From Linum tenue (lineage: Eukaryota > Streptophyta > Magnoliopsida > Malpighiales > Linaceae): a DNA stretch of 64,000 nucleotides. The stretch spans positions 12,856,150 to 12,920,149 of the forward strand of contig CAMGYJ010000004.1 in assembly GCA_946122785.1 (NCBI GenBank), in the 5' to 3' direction. The notes under the pieces are model-generated. The model was not told the origin of the DNA, did no database searches, and was given only the letters and a program-made list of their open reading frames with translations. The position numbers and the translations under genes were made by a program. Below, piece after piece: positions 1 through 10,790 of this stretch; position 1 is the stretch's first letter, and each line of letters begins with the position of its first letter.

Positions 1-400
1 CAAATAAACATAGACATAGCTAGAAACGAAACGAAACGAATTAACGAAGGGTTTTGATTTTTGTTTCTTCAAAGTTCAAATCATAATTCACTCAAAACGA
101 GTAAACGACGGCGTCGGCAGGGAGAAGTGGGGAGGGTCGGGTCGGGTTTGGGGCTTTGGGCTGCTGCCTGCTGGCTGGGCTGGGGGTGAATTATGGGTGG
201 GTCTGGTTTCGCGGTTAGCTTTGCGGTTATATGGATTTGCGGTTTCGGTTGCGGTTAAACCGCAAACCGCAAAACAGGTCATATCTCCAACCGCGACCGC
301 AAAATAGGCCAAATATGCGGTTTGCGGTTAACCAATAACCGCGCGGTTTCGGTGCGGTTGTCGGTTTAACCGCAAACCGCCAACCGTTTTCCCAGCCCTA
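1..400. mobile_element. hAT-type element, right part, cut by the window edge
   Basis: The right end reads CCCAGCCCTA, and the stretch before it is packed with variants of GCGGTTTGCGGTTAA and its complement. The same layout and closely similar sequence occur in the complete hAT element at 17054-17827. The left end is not in the window, so the target duplication cannot be checked. No ORF of the element is recognisable. Confidence 0.6.
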
Positions 401-491
401 CCTACGATCCCTATTTTAAAAAAATATTAATAAATAAAAATGGGCATCACATGGATATGATATTATATTTTGTGTTTCTGGATGTGAACAT

Positions 492-940
492 TAGGGGTGG
501 CTATACGGTTCGATCCGGTTAAATTTACCCAAATTGATTCGGTTCAGTCTGTTTTTTTTTAAATATAAGGACCAAAGATGGGATTGGATACAGTCTGGTC
601 TTGATCCGATCCGGTCTTGACCCACTCCAGTCCCAATTCGGTCTTGATTTTATATTGAACTTGTGGGGATTTGAGTGGCCTAAGGCCTGAAAGGGTGAGG
701 AGTTAGTTAAGTTTTGTACTAAGTGCAAAGGTTTGTGACAATTTATGCAAATTATCCTTAAGTTTTGGGTGTTGAGCTCTCTTATCCGGTCTTTATCCCA
801 TTTTCGATCCGATCCTGAACGTTTTTTTACCTCAAATCTAAGCCCAAAGATTGGATTGGATTGTTTACTATCCGGTCCCGGTCCGATCTCGGTCCGGTTT
901 CGGGTAAAACCAAAAAACCCGGACTAAATAGCCAACCCTA
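492..940. mobile_element. hAT-type MITE, 449 bp, with 8-bp TSD
   Basis: The ends are TAGGGGTGGCTATACGG and, inverted, TAGGGTTGGCTATTTAG. A perfect 8-bp direct repeat GTGAACAT flanks it (484-491 and 941-948), the TSD length of hAT elements. The interior is made of scattered GGTCC/GATCCGG-like words in both orientations. It has no transposase ORF, so it is non-autonomous. Confidence 0.85.
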
Positions 941-1187
941 GTGAACATAATACATTATATATCTTGACTAAGCAGTTAATAATTTAATTTTGTATGAATA
1001 AATATGAATTAATTAGTATAAGATCGTAAGAAAACGGGCAATAAGTAGGTTGTTACATCTCAATCAAGACTAAAGCAGGCCATAAGTATATTAATTGTTA
1101 CATCTCAATCAAGGGAAAACCAAGGCCTTTAGGCTGTTTAGGCCTAAAATGGTCCCAAATTGTCTCAACTCAAAACCTTCTCGTAAC

Positions 1188-1864
1188 TAGGAGTCGAAAT
1201 CGGTACGGTATCGGTATCCCAATATCAAATACCAAAATTCCGAATACCGAATTACATCCTAAATTCAATCCCAATCACAATCCCTAAATAATTTTGGTAT
1301 TCCAATCTCAATCTCTATATATACCGGTATCCCAATCGGTACTTCGGTATCCCAATCGATATTATCGAATACGAAATTAAGTACCTATACAATTAATAAT
1401 TAAATATATAAATTAGATTTTATTGTTTAATTTAGAAAAAAAGACTAAGCAAAGAGTCTTGAATTAGGATATTATTAAGGAGAATGGAGGAGATGAGACA
1501 TCTCGAGTTCTTGTCATTGGTAATCTTTAATTTGACGAATTGGAGGTTGACAAACGACTATTAATAGTGATGAAATGATCTATGTATAATTAAATTACAC
1601 TTTTGTTGGTTGAGGGTCGTATAGTAGTGAATGAGATAGTCTAGTTGAGAGGATAAAATACACACTAGCTTATATTTCGGTATTAATCGGTATTTCGGTA
1701 TATATCGATCCCAATCCCGTAATCCCTAATATCGAATAACAAATGAAATTCAACCCCAATCCCAATCCCAAAAAATAATTTATGTGTTCGGTATTACCAA
1801 ATATAGACAAATTCGGTACGGTATTCGGTATATCCCAAATATCGGTACCAAACTTCCAACCCTA
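1188..1864. mobile_element. hAT-type MITE with decayed TSD
   Basis: The left end is TAGGAGTCGAAATCGGTACGG and the inverted right end is TAGGGTTGGAAGTTTGGTACC. Subterminal regions are dense in GGTATCGGTATCCC-like words. The flanks CTCGTAAC and CGTAGTAA match only in part, so the TSD has decayed or the exact edge is off by a few bases. No coding capacity is seen. The family call rests on likeness to the neighbours at 492 and 2197. Confidence 0.65.
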
Positions 1865-2051
1865 CGTAGTAACCACATCACCCATCTTATATAACCATGA
1901 CATGTTGTACTTGAGCACAAACTTTTAACAGCTTTGTCCAAATCCAATACCTTGTCTTTCCAGCAACCTCAAAAAATATTGATTCTTCAATCTATATTTC
2001 AATATGCATGCTACCCATAATGAACCATGCTTCAATAAAATGACTCGAAGG

Positions 2052-2854
2052 TGTTGAACTATACATGTCAGGTTTCATGTGGAGTCTTGAGGGAAACGAT
2101 ATCGTTTCCATGTAGATAGGTTATTGGTTCATGAATGAACCGGTTAGATAGGTCAGGAGTTAACCAGTGTATAGTTAGTTGAGTTGTATAGAGTCATAGG
2201 GATGGCAAATTACCCACCCATGGGTAATTATACCCAAACCCAAGTAGACCCATTGATAATGGGTTGGGTATGGGTGAAGTGCATATGGATTTGGGGGATT
2301 TATAGATGGGTTTGGGTAAGGTATGAATATTGCTTCCATAATCTGAATGGGTATGAGTTGGATATGGATATCCATTTACTTGAGGGTGTTTTAACTACAC
2401 ATGCAAAATTTGGACCTATTTGTAAAACTTGAAAAATTTAGGTACCAAAATGTAAGACCAAAAAAATTTAGATGCCAAAACGTAATTTTCCATCGATATT
2501 TTGAGGACTTATATGCAAAAAAAATAAAATTTAGGTAGTAAATATGCATATCTATTAAGTTTGGGTACCAAACTGTAATTTATATTTGGGCATGGGTACA
2601 AACCCAAATCCATTTGATATAAACCCAACTCAACCCAAAGTAAATGAGTATGGGTGCAACCCCATCAAACTCTACCCATATCCATCTATTTGGATTTCAT
2701 ACCCAACCCAATTGGGTTGGATAGTAAGAAACCCATGGGTATGGGCAAAGTTGCCATCCCTATAGAGTCATATATAAAGGGAAAGCAATCTCCCTGTACA
2801 AACACTTTTCTAGTTTATTTTATTCTATGAATTGATTTCGTTAAGACTTTGACA
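2052..2854 (+). repeat. 5' LTR of a Ty1/Copia relic (holds a MITE)
   Basis: The stretch starts TGTTGAAC and ends GACA, directly before a primer-binding site TGGTATCAGAGCC (2855-2867), complementary to the 3' end of initiator Met-tRNA as in most plant Copia elements. A TATA motif (TATATAAAG) lies at about 2769, just right of the inserted MITE at 2197-2762. Without the MITE the LTR would be about 240 bp. No 3' LTR is visible, so the start is inferred from the TG...CA rule. Confidence 0.6.
2197..2762. mobile_element. hAT-type MITE, 566 bp, inserted in a Copia LTR
   Basis: The ends TAGGGATGGCAA and TTGCCATCCCTA are inverted copies, flanked by a perfect 8-bp TSD TAGAGTCA (2189-2196 and 2763-2770). 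The interior is rich in ACCCA/TGGGT words. The MITE is younger than the LTR it splits. ORFs in both directions here are by-products of the ACCCA repeats. Confidence 0.88.
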
Positions 2855-3524
2855 TGGTATCAGAGCCATCAAGGCATTCTTGATTTCTCTTTCGTTTCTA
2901 CTAAAAGCTTTTGATCACTTTCTTCTCTACAACAATGTCGTTTGCCAATCAGACTTCTGTCCTGCCATCGCAACCGATTTCGTCCGTTCCTCTGCTTCCG
3001 CACATCACCGTTGATCTCGATCCCAACAGTCCATTCTTCATCCATCCAGCTGAGAGCCTTAGCCAACAATTGGTTTCTCCTGTTCTTGATGAAACCAATT
3101 ACTCAACCTGGCAGCGAGCTATGATTCGTGCTTTATCGACGAAGAACAAGCTGCAATTCCTCGACCAGACTTGCAGTTTGCTGTAAACTATCTGGCACAA
3201 TTCGTCTCCAATCCCAGAACTCCTCATCAGCAATCAATTCAAAGGGTTCTTCGTTACATCAAGGTAGCACCAGCTCAAGGACTTTTCTTCTCCGCGAAGC
3301 CATCTGTTGATCTTCATGCATATACTGACGCGGATTGGGCAGGCTGTCTTGACACCAGAAGATCTACTTTAGGCTATTGTGTCTTCCTCGGATACTCTCT
3401 AATCTCATGGGCTGCTCAGAAGCAACATGTTGTTTCCCGCTCCTCAGCAGAAGCTGAGTATAGAGCTCTGGCAGAGACAACTAGTGACATGGAGAGATCC
3501 CGAAATACTCAAACCACCTTCTAG
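2855..3524 (+). pseudogene. Copia gag start joined to RNase H end by a deletion
   Basis: An ORF from ATG 2935 encodes a Copia-type gag N-terminus (motifs NYSTWQRAM and STKNKLQFLD). At about 3155-3175 it changes without a gap into the end of reverse transcriptase and into RNase H in another frame (YTDADWAGCLDTRRST, SSAEAEYRALAE). Protease, integrase and most of reverse transcriptase are gone. The sequence loses similarity soon after the AEAEYRALAE motif and no 3' LTR follows. This is a dead element, not a host gene. Confidence 0.85.
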
Positions 3525-5371
3525 CTTAGGGAAAGTGATAATTTGCCAAGAAATCGTAGCTTTCTTCCTTACTCCATCGCCCCCCATCCAAAGAAAATCA
3601 TCAGACATATGCTTGATTTCCTTAATCATTCATAGTTTGGGGAAGAAAAACCTGACATTGGTAACTTAGATAAACATTATAAAACAGAAGTGACCAGTTC
3701 CGAATGCTAACATACCTCAATAACGTGAAACGCCAACCTCAAATTTTTGTTGTAAGTTTAACAATCAATGATCGACAAGCCCTAATTGACAACTTCATGG
3801 AATGCTCAAATACCTTGTCATCCAGACTCCAACACAAGCCCGCCAATTAAGTATTACTTGTTCCACCTCAATGTCAGACGAACCATTTAATGTAGCAAAC
3901 TAATTCCAATCAACTAGCTATCACAGAAGGAGAGCATCTTGACTTCAAAAAAAACCCCTTCATAATACAACATATGAAGGAGCATCAAACAAAAAAAATT
4001 TATGTTAAACTTCTTGAATATTTAATCAACCGAAACATCCATGTCACATTTTTACCCATATACTCTGCCGATTCTCGTATATCCTCACCCACTATTCCGA
4101 TCTGCATCTTGTAGACTTCTTCCCGATCAATCTTTCTTATTAAGATCTGGCAGTCAGACTCGAGAAACAATTGGAAGAAATCATGCATTCTTGTTTCAGG
4201 GCTCATAATGTAGCCTACATTTTAAGAATTACCTAACATCTTGATGATTTTTTTTCCAAATCAGATATTATTGATTTAAAATTTGAATTAAAATATAATG
4301 TAAAGCTATCATATTCCCATATTGTGACAAAATTAGCTCTTCGAAAGTAGCACGTTAACAATTATATATATAAAATTAGCTCTTCGAAAGTAGCACATTA
4401 CAAACATGGTTCACAAGAATGACAAACATGATTAACAAAAATAACAAAGCTTACAAACATTACAAAAGAAACCGACAAACATTACAAAAGCAACAAACCT
4501 TACAAACAATACAGAAGAAACCGACAAATATTATAAAGCATACTAACATTACATAATAACACTACTTACAATACAAATTGGTAAAATTGTATTACAAATC
4601 AACGAATACAAAGTATACAAATCATAACATAAAAGTATACAAACTAGAGCAACAAATATTATAATCAAAATATATACAAATTACTCATATAAACATTACA
4701 AACACAATTGACAAAAATAACCAACTAGAATGATAAACGATACAAACCAAATTGATATAAAAATTTCAAACTGGACTTATAAACATTACAAAATAGGTCG
4801 ACAAACATCACGAATCAAAATGTGGCCAATCTCTGCTCGTCAGACTCCTCCACCGTCGTTGGAAAATCCACCGGAAATCTTTCTCTCTAGGCGGGGCACA
4901 AATATGACATGGGTTGGGACACAAAAAATCTCCGCCGCCGGGAGAATTCCCAGAAAAGGACCGACGCCGGAAGGGCGGAGGGACAAGGCAGTGTTTTTTA
5001 TTTATTTTGTTTTAATTGATAAATAATTAAATAATATAATTACCATCTTACCCTTCATTAAACTAGATGAATCCAAACCATTATATTTTAGTGAGGTTCA
5101 ATGGCTGAAATTGGCTTAGTCATGTGACTAAGGGAACCCCCCAGTCACCTGATCTTTGCCCTACATAAAAGGTTCAATGCTCTCTTTTTAGGAACAATAT
5201 GCCACTAATAAAAAAGAAATGGAGAGTTGTTAATTCAAGTCAACTATATACTAACAACTCAGCTAAGAGGAGACCATCAAAACTTGATAGCAAACGACAA
5301 AATTAGAGTTACCCCCAATATACTAATAGACTATCAAATTAAGGTTAAAATACACCCGCTACCACTTAAGT
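3525..5371. other. No gene seen; AT-rich with short repeats
   Basis: I see no coding sequence that I can support. A direct repeat of about 25 bp (AAAATTAGCTCTTCGAAAG...) starts near 4329 and near 4372. From about 4400 to 4815 the strand is full of degenerate ACAAACATTACAAAAG words. The GC-richer patch at 4850-4995 resembles the untranslated leader of a gene (CTCCGCCGCCGG) but no ORF there is recognisable. Confidence 0.5.
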
Positions 5372-5387
5372 TTTCTATTTGGTGAAG

Positions 5388-6350
5388 CTTTTTTTTCCCA
5401 AAAGATCACTCGTATTACCGAGAAAGCCAGATATAAAAAGTCACACGGCTGAAAACAGCCAAGAAACAAAATTGAACCCTCCTAAATGAGAGAACAACGA
5501 AAGGGCTTTTCTTGCCACCAAATGGGCAACCCTGTTACAATCCCTACCAACAAACCAAATATCAAACACCGAAAAACGAGCCCGTCAAACTTCTAATTTC
5601 TTCCAATACCGTGCCACCCTGAACATCATCAACTTGACATTCTCGAATCCTTCTAATCACCACCTGGGCATCACCAGCAAAGATGACAGAATGAAGACCT
5701 CGTGCCAAACACCAACGAATTGCATCCCGAAAAGCTAGCAGCTCCACCAGGGAGGGCTCAAAAATCCCCACATACAAGGCCGCTGAAGCCGCCACCACCG
5801 CGCCCGACGGATCCTGCAAAACCCAACCTCCAGCCCCGTGTGAACCACGCAGAGTGGATCCATCAACAAACAACACTAGCTCCCCAGGCGGGACCGGCTC
5901 TCTAACCGCTAGGCGAGGACCCCCAGGACCTGGAAGAGGTGGCCTTTGTTGATTATCAGGAACAGAATCCCACTCGGTGACCTGCGAGCGAAACTGAGAA
6001 AGCAAAACAGGGACAATGAACTGTGTGAAATCAAACACAACCCAATTTCGCGCATGCCAAACACGCCAAAATAGAGCCACCATCCTCATCAGCGTGCTCC
6101 GGTCCAGATTCCCTTCCTCTAGAACCCTGCGCCAAAAGATGCTTATATTGTTAAGTGGAAACCGATCTCTAAGCAGGTGAAGCTCGGCTCCCTCCCAGAG
6201 CTGTAACGCTACACGACATCGGAAGAAGAGATGCTCAAGAAACTCTACCTCCTCCCCACAGACTGGACATGACTCCAGCCCCCACCCCGCGAGTACTCAG
6301 TGCCTCACCAATTGGCAAGACACCCCGGACAAGCTGCCAAATAAAATACC
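5388..6350 (-). mobile_element. 5'-truncated LINE (L1-type) with 16-bp TSD
   Basis: A minus-strand LINE 3' end lies between two copies of TTTCTATTTGGTGAAG (5372-5387 and 6351-6366), a typical L1 target duplication. The A-rich tail is the T run at 5390-5397 on the plus strand. The body carries the zinc-binding end of reverse transcriptase, then an RNase H-like domain. Truncation at the 5' side is the usual result of target-primed reverse transcription. The perfect TSD implies a fairly recent insertion. Confidence 0.88.
5562..6290 (-). pseudogene. LINE reverse transcriptase zinc finger + RNase H-like domain
   Basis: Read from the right, the frame gives CPVCGEEVEFLEHLFFRC (zf-RVT type, Cys pairs visible), then FWRVWHARN and an RVT_3 RNase H-like domain with VLFVDGSTLRG, the EPSLVELLAFRDAI helix and FAGDAQVVIRRI. 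Upstream of CPVC the family sequence (FIWQLVRGVLPIGEAL) continues in another frame, so one frameshift is present. Downstream, CNRVAHLVARKAL is the typical end of this domain, again in a shifted frame. No full ORF2 remains. It is a transposon relic, not a host RNase H gene. Confidence 0.85.
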
Positions 6351-6366
6351 TTTCTATTTGGTGAAG

Positions 6367-6754
6367 TTGTACCACTTAATTCTAATTAGTGCATTGGATA
6401 CCACTTAAATACAATTTAAGTGTATCCATCCAAATTTTCCTCCTATCACTAACGGTAGAAATTAATTACTGATTATTTTCCAAATCCACATAGCCACGTA
6501 AGCTGAAATTGCTGAGTCAATTTCATTTTTTTACACACAAGCCTAGAACTTCACTCTCTCTAAACCTAACGGCATTGAAATCATCAATTAAGAGAGAGAA
6601 ACTCCTTTCCGTTAATTCTGCACCGCTTTCTGATTTGTGGCGGTATCCTGAATTCCCTCGCCGGTCAATAACAGAGGAGATATGACACGCCACTGCCTCC
6701 GCCACCGACGGTGCTGAACTTCACCTTTCCGCCAAACCTCCACAATATCACTGG
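6367..6754. other. No gene seen
   Basis: About 390 bp of unique-looking sequence between the LINE and the next MITE. No ORF with recognisable content, no RNA motif and no clear promoter were found. Confidence 0.4.
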
Positions 6755-6762
6755 CTTGAAGG

Positions 6763-7226
6763 TAGAGGTGGCAATTAGAATCCAAATCCATGAATCCAAT
6801 CCAATCCATCCACCAAATTATCCACTTAATTCAATCCATTTAAATCCAATCCATTTGATCCAAATCCAATTGGATTGGTGGATTCATGGATCAATCCATG
6901 GATCCAAATGGCAAATTACTATTTGGTACCTATATTTTTTATATTTTACATTTTGGTACCTAAAAATTATATTTTTATACAAAAAATATCATTGGAAAAT
7001 TACATTTTGGTACCTAAAATTTTTCATTATGACATTTTAGTACCAAAACTTTTCAAATTTTACATTTTAGTCCAAGCCTTTGATGTCATTTGGATTCATG
7101 GATCAATCCACCAATCCATTGGATCCAATCCATGAATCCACCAATCCATTGGATCCAATCCATTTGATCCATGGATCCACCAATCCAATCCACGAATCCA
7201 CGAATCCGATCCAATTGCCACCTCTA
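6763..7226. mobile_element. hAT-type MITE, 464 bp, with 8-bp TSD
   Basis: The ends are TAGAGGTGGCAATTAGAATCC and, inverted, TAGAGGTGGCAATTGGATCG. A perfect TSD CTTGAAGG lies at 6755-6762 and 7227-7234. The interior consists of AATCCAATCC-type repeats plus TTTGGTACCTAAAATT motifs. No transposase is encoded; ORFs here come from the repeats. Confidence 0.88.
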
Positions 7227-7234
7227 CTTGAAGG

Positions 7235-9662
7235 TACTGAATGAAGGACTCAATTGAGGAGCCTAAGGAAACCTGATGTGAATCGCTTATCTCACAAAAG
7301 GGCTTCTTGATTACAATAATACATGGAATTCCTTATTTTACCTATTAAATTAATAAGGTACAAAATTAGACATTTCTTATTTATCAGTTTCACTAAGTTA
7401 AATAAAGAATCTGCCTACTTTAGTAAATCAATTAATGATTCCTCGTTTTAACATAGAAATAGGTTGTGATAGTTTCAAAAACCATAAACCTAAAGATCCA
7501 ATAACCACTACTCTCCGTTGTACAACCAAATTTTATCCACTCTATATTCAATCTCAAGAGGTATATGTTTCAACAAAAAATTCAATTTCTAACCTTCCTT
7601 CTACAACTTCATTTATTGAACTCCATTCTATTCACCATGGATTGATATCATAGTTGAAATTTAAATTGAAAATTGTAAGGACACAATACGTAGTAACATA
7701 ATAAGTTTATTCCATTTTAGCCAATTACCAATTTACATTTAGCAAAAATAAAAGAGAGAGCATGAATTTTAAAACTGAGAACATTACATGAAACTCAAGT
7801 ATGAAAATTGAAGTATCAGATCCCATAAAACACATACGGTAGACTTAGTGGGATTGATGATTATGATGAAAAAGTCCTCGGATTTTCAGAGTTTTTAACT
7901 TCATGTATATTTTGTATTAAAAAGGATACAACAAATTTGTTTAGTGTAATTGATTGTGATTGTTGTTTTTTTTGGAAAGATTTGGGTTCAAACTTTGATA
8001 TTGAGATTTTTTTATATGAAATAAATAAATAATTGTATACAAAATTATACCTGGAGGATGGATTCATCGCATACATTTGAGAGAGATAATAGGCAAAAAT
8101 AATTGATTATGCCACATTGCTGAATTCGGGACAAACGGATATTCTAGGATCTGCAGACATACATACGCAGCACGCCATCGCTGCTCATCTTGTTTCCGAT
8201 TTTTCCCCATTAATTAATTAAAGATTAAAGAAAGTGTAAAGAAAGACTAACGACCATCATAACCTTTGTGGGTAAGACGAGCTTATCCTGTTCCATGGCC
8301 GAATCGGATAGGAAAAGGATGGAGCACGACACGTGGAGGATGACAGTTGGCTAAAGAAAAACTAACTAGCTCACTGGCTAAACAAGACAGGTGAATGCAA
8401 TATCCGCCAACAGCCCAATCAATAATCTCTTAATAATAATGATGAGAGATAATAATATTTTAATATTTCATCCAGAGCGTTTACCATCTGCAAGCCAACA
8501 GGTCATACCTCCACCACGTGTCCCAGCGCTTCATTCAATTCATGGCTTATCTCCGTCGCCGTTGGTCTAAGCAAAAACAAAGGCCGACCGATGGAGAAAG
8601 CAACGTTGGAATTATTGGGTATTTCATTACTGATATCTATACCACGTGAAAAATGGACGTTAGGTTAGGTTGGTTTAAAGAAGAAGAAAAGAAATCGTAA
8701 TGTTGATGGAGAGTGGATGTACGTAGCAGCAGGTAGATGTCTAGGTAACACTGCATTTGCAGTTGAGTTGGAAGCATGAGGTTTGTTTTTATACAAGGAT
8801 GGCATAGATTTCATTTTTTTTTTATTAATTAGGTACTACGTAAGAGACAATTAATGTAATTAAGCAGTTTATAATGTGTATTTTGTAACCAGCTGTTTTG
8901 GACACGGTTTCGAAGGAGCTTGATCAAAGCTAGAGCCTAATAAAAGAACAACATTTATCGAAAAATAAAATAAAGAAACGGGGTCAGTGATCACATAATT
9001 GTTGTTATTCGAGAGATCATTTAAGGACATATAAGAAGAAAACAAACCAAAGATACATGACTAGTTAGGGTTGATCAACACATCCAATCCAAACAACAAA
9101 AAGGATTAGTTCGGAAGCAAACAAAGAAGAAGAAATCTCCATGGAGAAATGCATGTTGGTTTCTCCAAAATCCAGTTCTCCAAGCTTGATTTGTTGGAAT
9201 CAACATGGGAAGGAAGAACAATTTCGAGAAGTAATGATTGAGATTTGATGCGGAAAAAAATTTACGAGCATTGACAGTGTGGGAATGATACTCGGCTTTT
9301 GTGGAGGAGTAAGAAACGACTCATTCATTATTTGGAACTAAACCAAGAGATAAGATTGCCACCATAACAAACCGTGTAGCCAGTGCATAGATTAGCGGCC
9401 ATCAATGAGATTGCTACTTCAATTAACATCGATGAATCAGGTGAGTGAATGAATGAGTGGTGAAGCAGGAAAATCAAATATCATGAGAAGAAATCCTGTG
9501 AAGATATCGCAAAACCTTTTTAAGATTGGCCTAATGAGCAAGGAGTGGAGTGTGCATTGCATATATATTGTGTCACAGCCACCACACAAAAAGATGAAAA
9601 CCATCAGAACCACAATGATTTTAATGCCTGAGAAATAAGAAATAAAATGAAGAGTCTTGTTT
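7235..9662. other. No gene seen in about 2.4 kb
   Basis: Short ORFs (for example 7435-7653 plus and 7861-8076 minus) show no family features and no splice-linked extension that I can see. The region is AT-rich except around 8250-8600, which has the promoter-like motifs listed separately. I find no tRNA, snoRNA or repeat with clear ends. Confidence 0.45.
8276..8660. promoter_or_regulatory. Cluster of three G-boxes with I-box-like sites
   Basis: CACGTG occurs at 8330-8335, 8515-8520 and 8643-8648. GATAAG-type I-box motifs occur on the minus strand near 8281-8285 (GATAAGC) and near 8546-8551 (GATAAGCC). This spacing resembles light- or ABA-responsive plant promoters. No recognisable gene starts nearby in either direction, so the assignment is tentative; it could be a promoter fragment left after loss or movement of a gene. 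Confidence 0.25.
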
Positions 9663-9980
9663 TTATTTTTTTTAAATAATAAGTTGCATTTCATTCATAA
9701 TCGATGTTGGTACAAGCTGAGCTTATTACAGAAGAGGTGAGATTAAATCAAGAATATAGATTCATTGAGTAGGAAGAGTTCCTCTCTCTGATTCTCTGGC
9801 CACCCAATCTGCGCTTTTGTTGTTGCTTCTTTGGAGTAAAGCAAACCTTGATTCCATTATTTGAGGATAGGATATGTGCGCATACAATAAAGCCAAGCAA
9901 TAGTCTCGTTGAAGAAGCAGTCCACGCAGCTCGTTAAACTCGAGTACATAGTTCGCGTGATGGGTCCAGCAAATTGGTAA
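9663..9980 (-). mobile_element. LINE 3' end fragment
   Basis: A minus-strand frame ends with SNNKSADWVARESERGTLP, like the tail of LINE RNase H-like domains (usual form ANKAADWLA). It is followed by a short 3' untranslated stretch and an A-rich tail (TTTAAAAAAAATAAAAAC on the minus strand near 9660-9680). The upstream domain parts are missing. The fragment directly abuts the snoRNA-cluster promoter. Confidence 0.5.
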
Positions 9981-9995
9981 ATAATAAAAACACAG

Positions 9996-10108
9996 AGGCC
10001 CATACAATTAGCTGGGCTAGAGAAACTCAACCCATGGATAAAGCCCAAGATTAGCCTGTAGCCTGCAGCCCGAGAAGATGCTAGGGTTTGCCTCCCTCCC
10101 TATAAAAA
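9996..10108 (+). promoter_or_regulatory. snoRNA cluster promoter: site II elements, telo-box, TATA
   Basis: Three site II motifs (TGGGCC/TGGGCT, either strand) lie at 9996-10002, 10013-10018 and 10042-10047. A telo-box AGGGTTT is at 10083-10089 and a TATA box TATAAAAA at 10101-10108. Telo-box plus site II is the established signature of plant genes for ribosomal proteins and snoRNAs. Transcription should start about 30 bp after the TATA box. The first guide RNA begins 233 bp after the TATA box, leaving room for a processed leader. Confidence 0.75.
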
Positions 10109-10340
10109 CCTCAAAATAGGCACAGCACAAAACAACCAACTATATCCTTTCTTCCTCCTTTGGCAAGTTGGATTTAGGGTTCTAGCCTTCTTTCCTATTT
10201 AGGATTAAAAAATCCTCTCAATTATTGGGTTTAGCGTTGTCTTCCTCTATCCCCTCTGTTTGGGTTTCATCCGCTTCAACTATTTTGGTTTTTCGTCTTT
10301 GTGCTGTGTGTTTTAATGGTTTTGGAATCGTGGTGGAGGT

Positions 10341-10431
10341 CGAACGAACGATGATGAGTCAATACAGACCTGTAATGACTATGCGGGCATGATCGCAGTT
10401 CTTTTGAACATCTAAGGGACTGAGTTCTTCG
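10341..10431 (+). ncRNA. U25: Box C/D snoRNA, U25-like
   Basis: A terminal stem CGAACGAAC / GTTCTTCG (one bulged C) encloses box C ATGATGA (10351-10357) and box D CTGA (10420-10423). The 13 nt GAACATCTAAGGG (10406-10418) upstream of box D are complementary to the conserved 18S rRNA stretch CCCUUAGAUGUUC. The internal guide ACAGACCTGT (10364-10373), before a weak D' box, is complementary to ACAGGUCUGU, a few bases upstream in the same 18S region. That inner guide is the one I know from U25 snoRNAs. Its role would be to guide 2'-O-methylation of 18S rRNA in the nucleolus. The 18S sequence was recalled, not computed. Confidence 0.85.
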
Positions 10432-10502
10432 CTTCCTACCTTGATTCCAATGCAGTTTATTTTTTACTACGATTCTGTTTTTTTCTTCTTCTTCTTCTGA
10501 AA

Positions 10503-10647
10503 TGGGCTTCTGTTTGCTAGTTTTGAACGTGGACTAGAACGATCATATGAATCGTCCACTCTGAGAAGAGGCCTCAGAAAGAAGGTTCCCCTCGCTATCC
10601 ATTGCTACCGATTCAATGTGGCATCAGGACGTCGGGGAACTACAATT
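10503..10647 (+). ncRNA. H/ACA snoRNA candidate 1
   Basis: The 3' hairpin has a perfect basal stem GTTCCCC (10586-10592) / GGGGAAC (10634-10640), an upper stem around CCATTG/CAATG, and ends T-ACA-ATT with the ACA box at 10642-10644. A hinge AAAGAA (ANANNA) is at 10578-10583. The 5' hairpin has CTTCT/AGAAG outside and GTGG..ACGAT/ATCGT..CCAC inside. The length of about 145 nt fits the class. It should guide pseudouridylation, but I cannot assign a target by eye. It sits about 70 bp downstream of the C/D snoRNA on the same strand. Confidence 0.75.
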
Positions 10648-10790
10648 TTTTTTCCTTTTTCAATTCAAATGTTATAATTCGACCTGGGTTATGTGTATCT
10701 TTCTCAGAAATGTAAGCATCGAAGTCCAATGATATCACTTTTTTCAATGTGCTCCTCTCTTTTACTTTTCAGAGTTCTTGTCAGTTGTAA

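Noticed and set aside
2175..2432. Overlapping ORFs on both strands
   Set aside because: They are by-products of ACCCA/TGGGT word repeats in a hAT MITE.
7435..7653. 72-codon plus ORF with even amino-acid composition
   Set aside because: No similarity that I know, no splice-linked neighbours, AT-rich context; a chance ORF cannot be excluded.
9437..9694. 85-codon minus ORF with hydrophobic stretches
   Set aside because: It overlaps the A-rich tail of a LINE fragment and shows no signal-peptide or domain logic.
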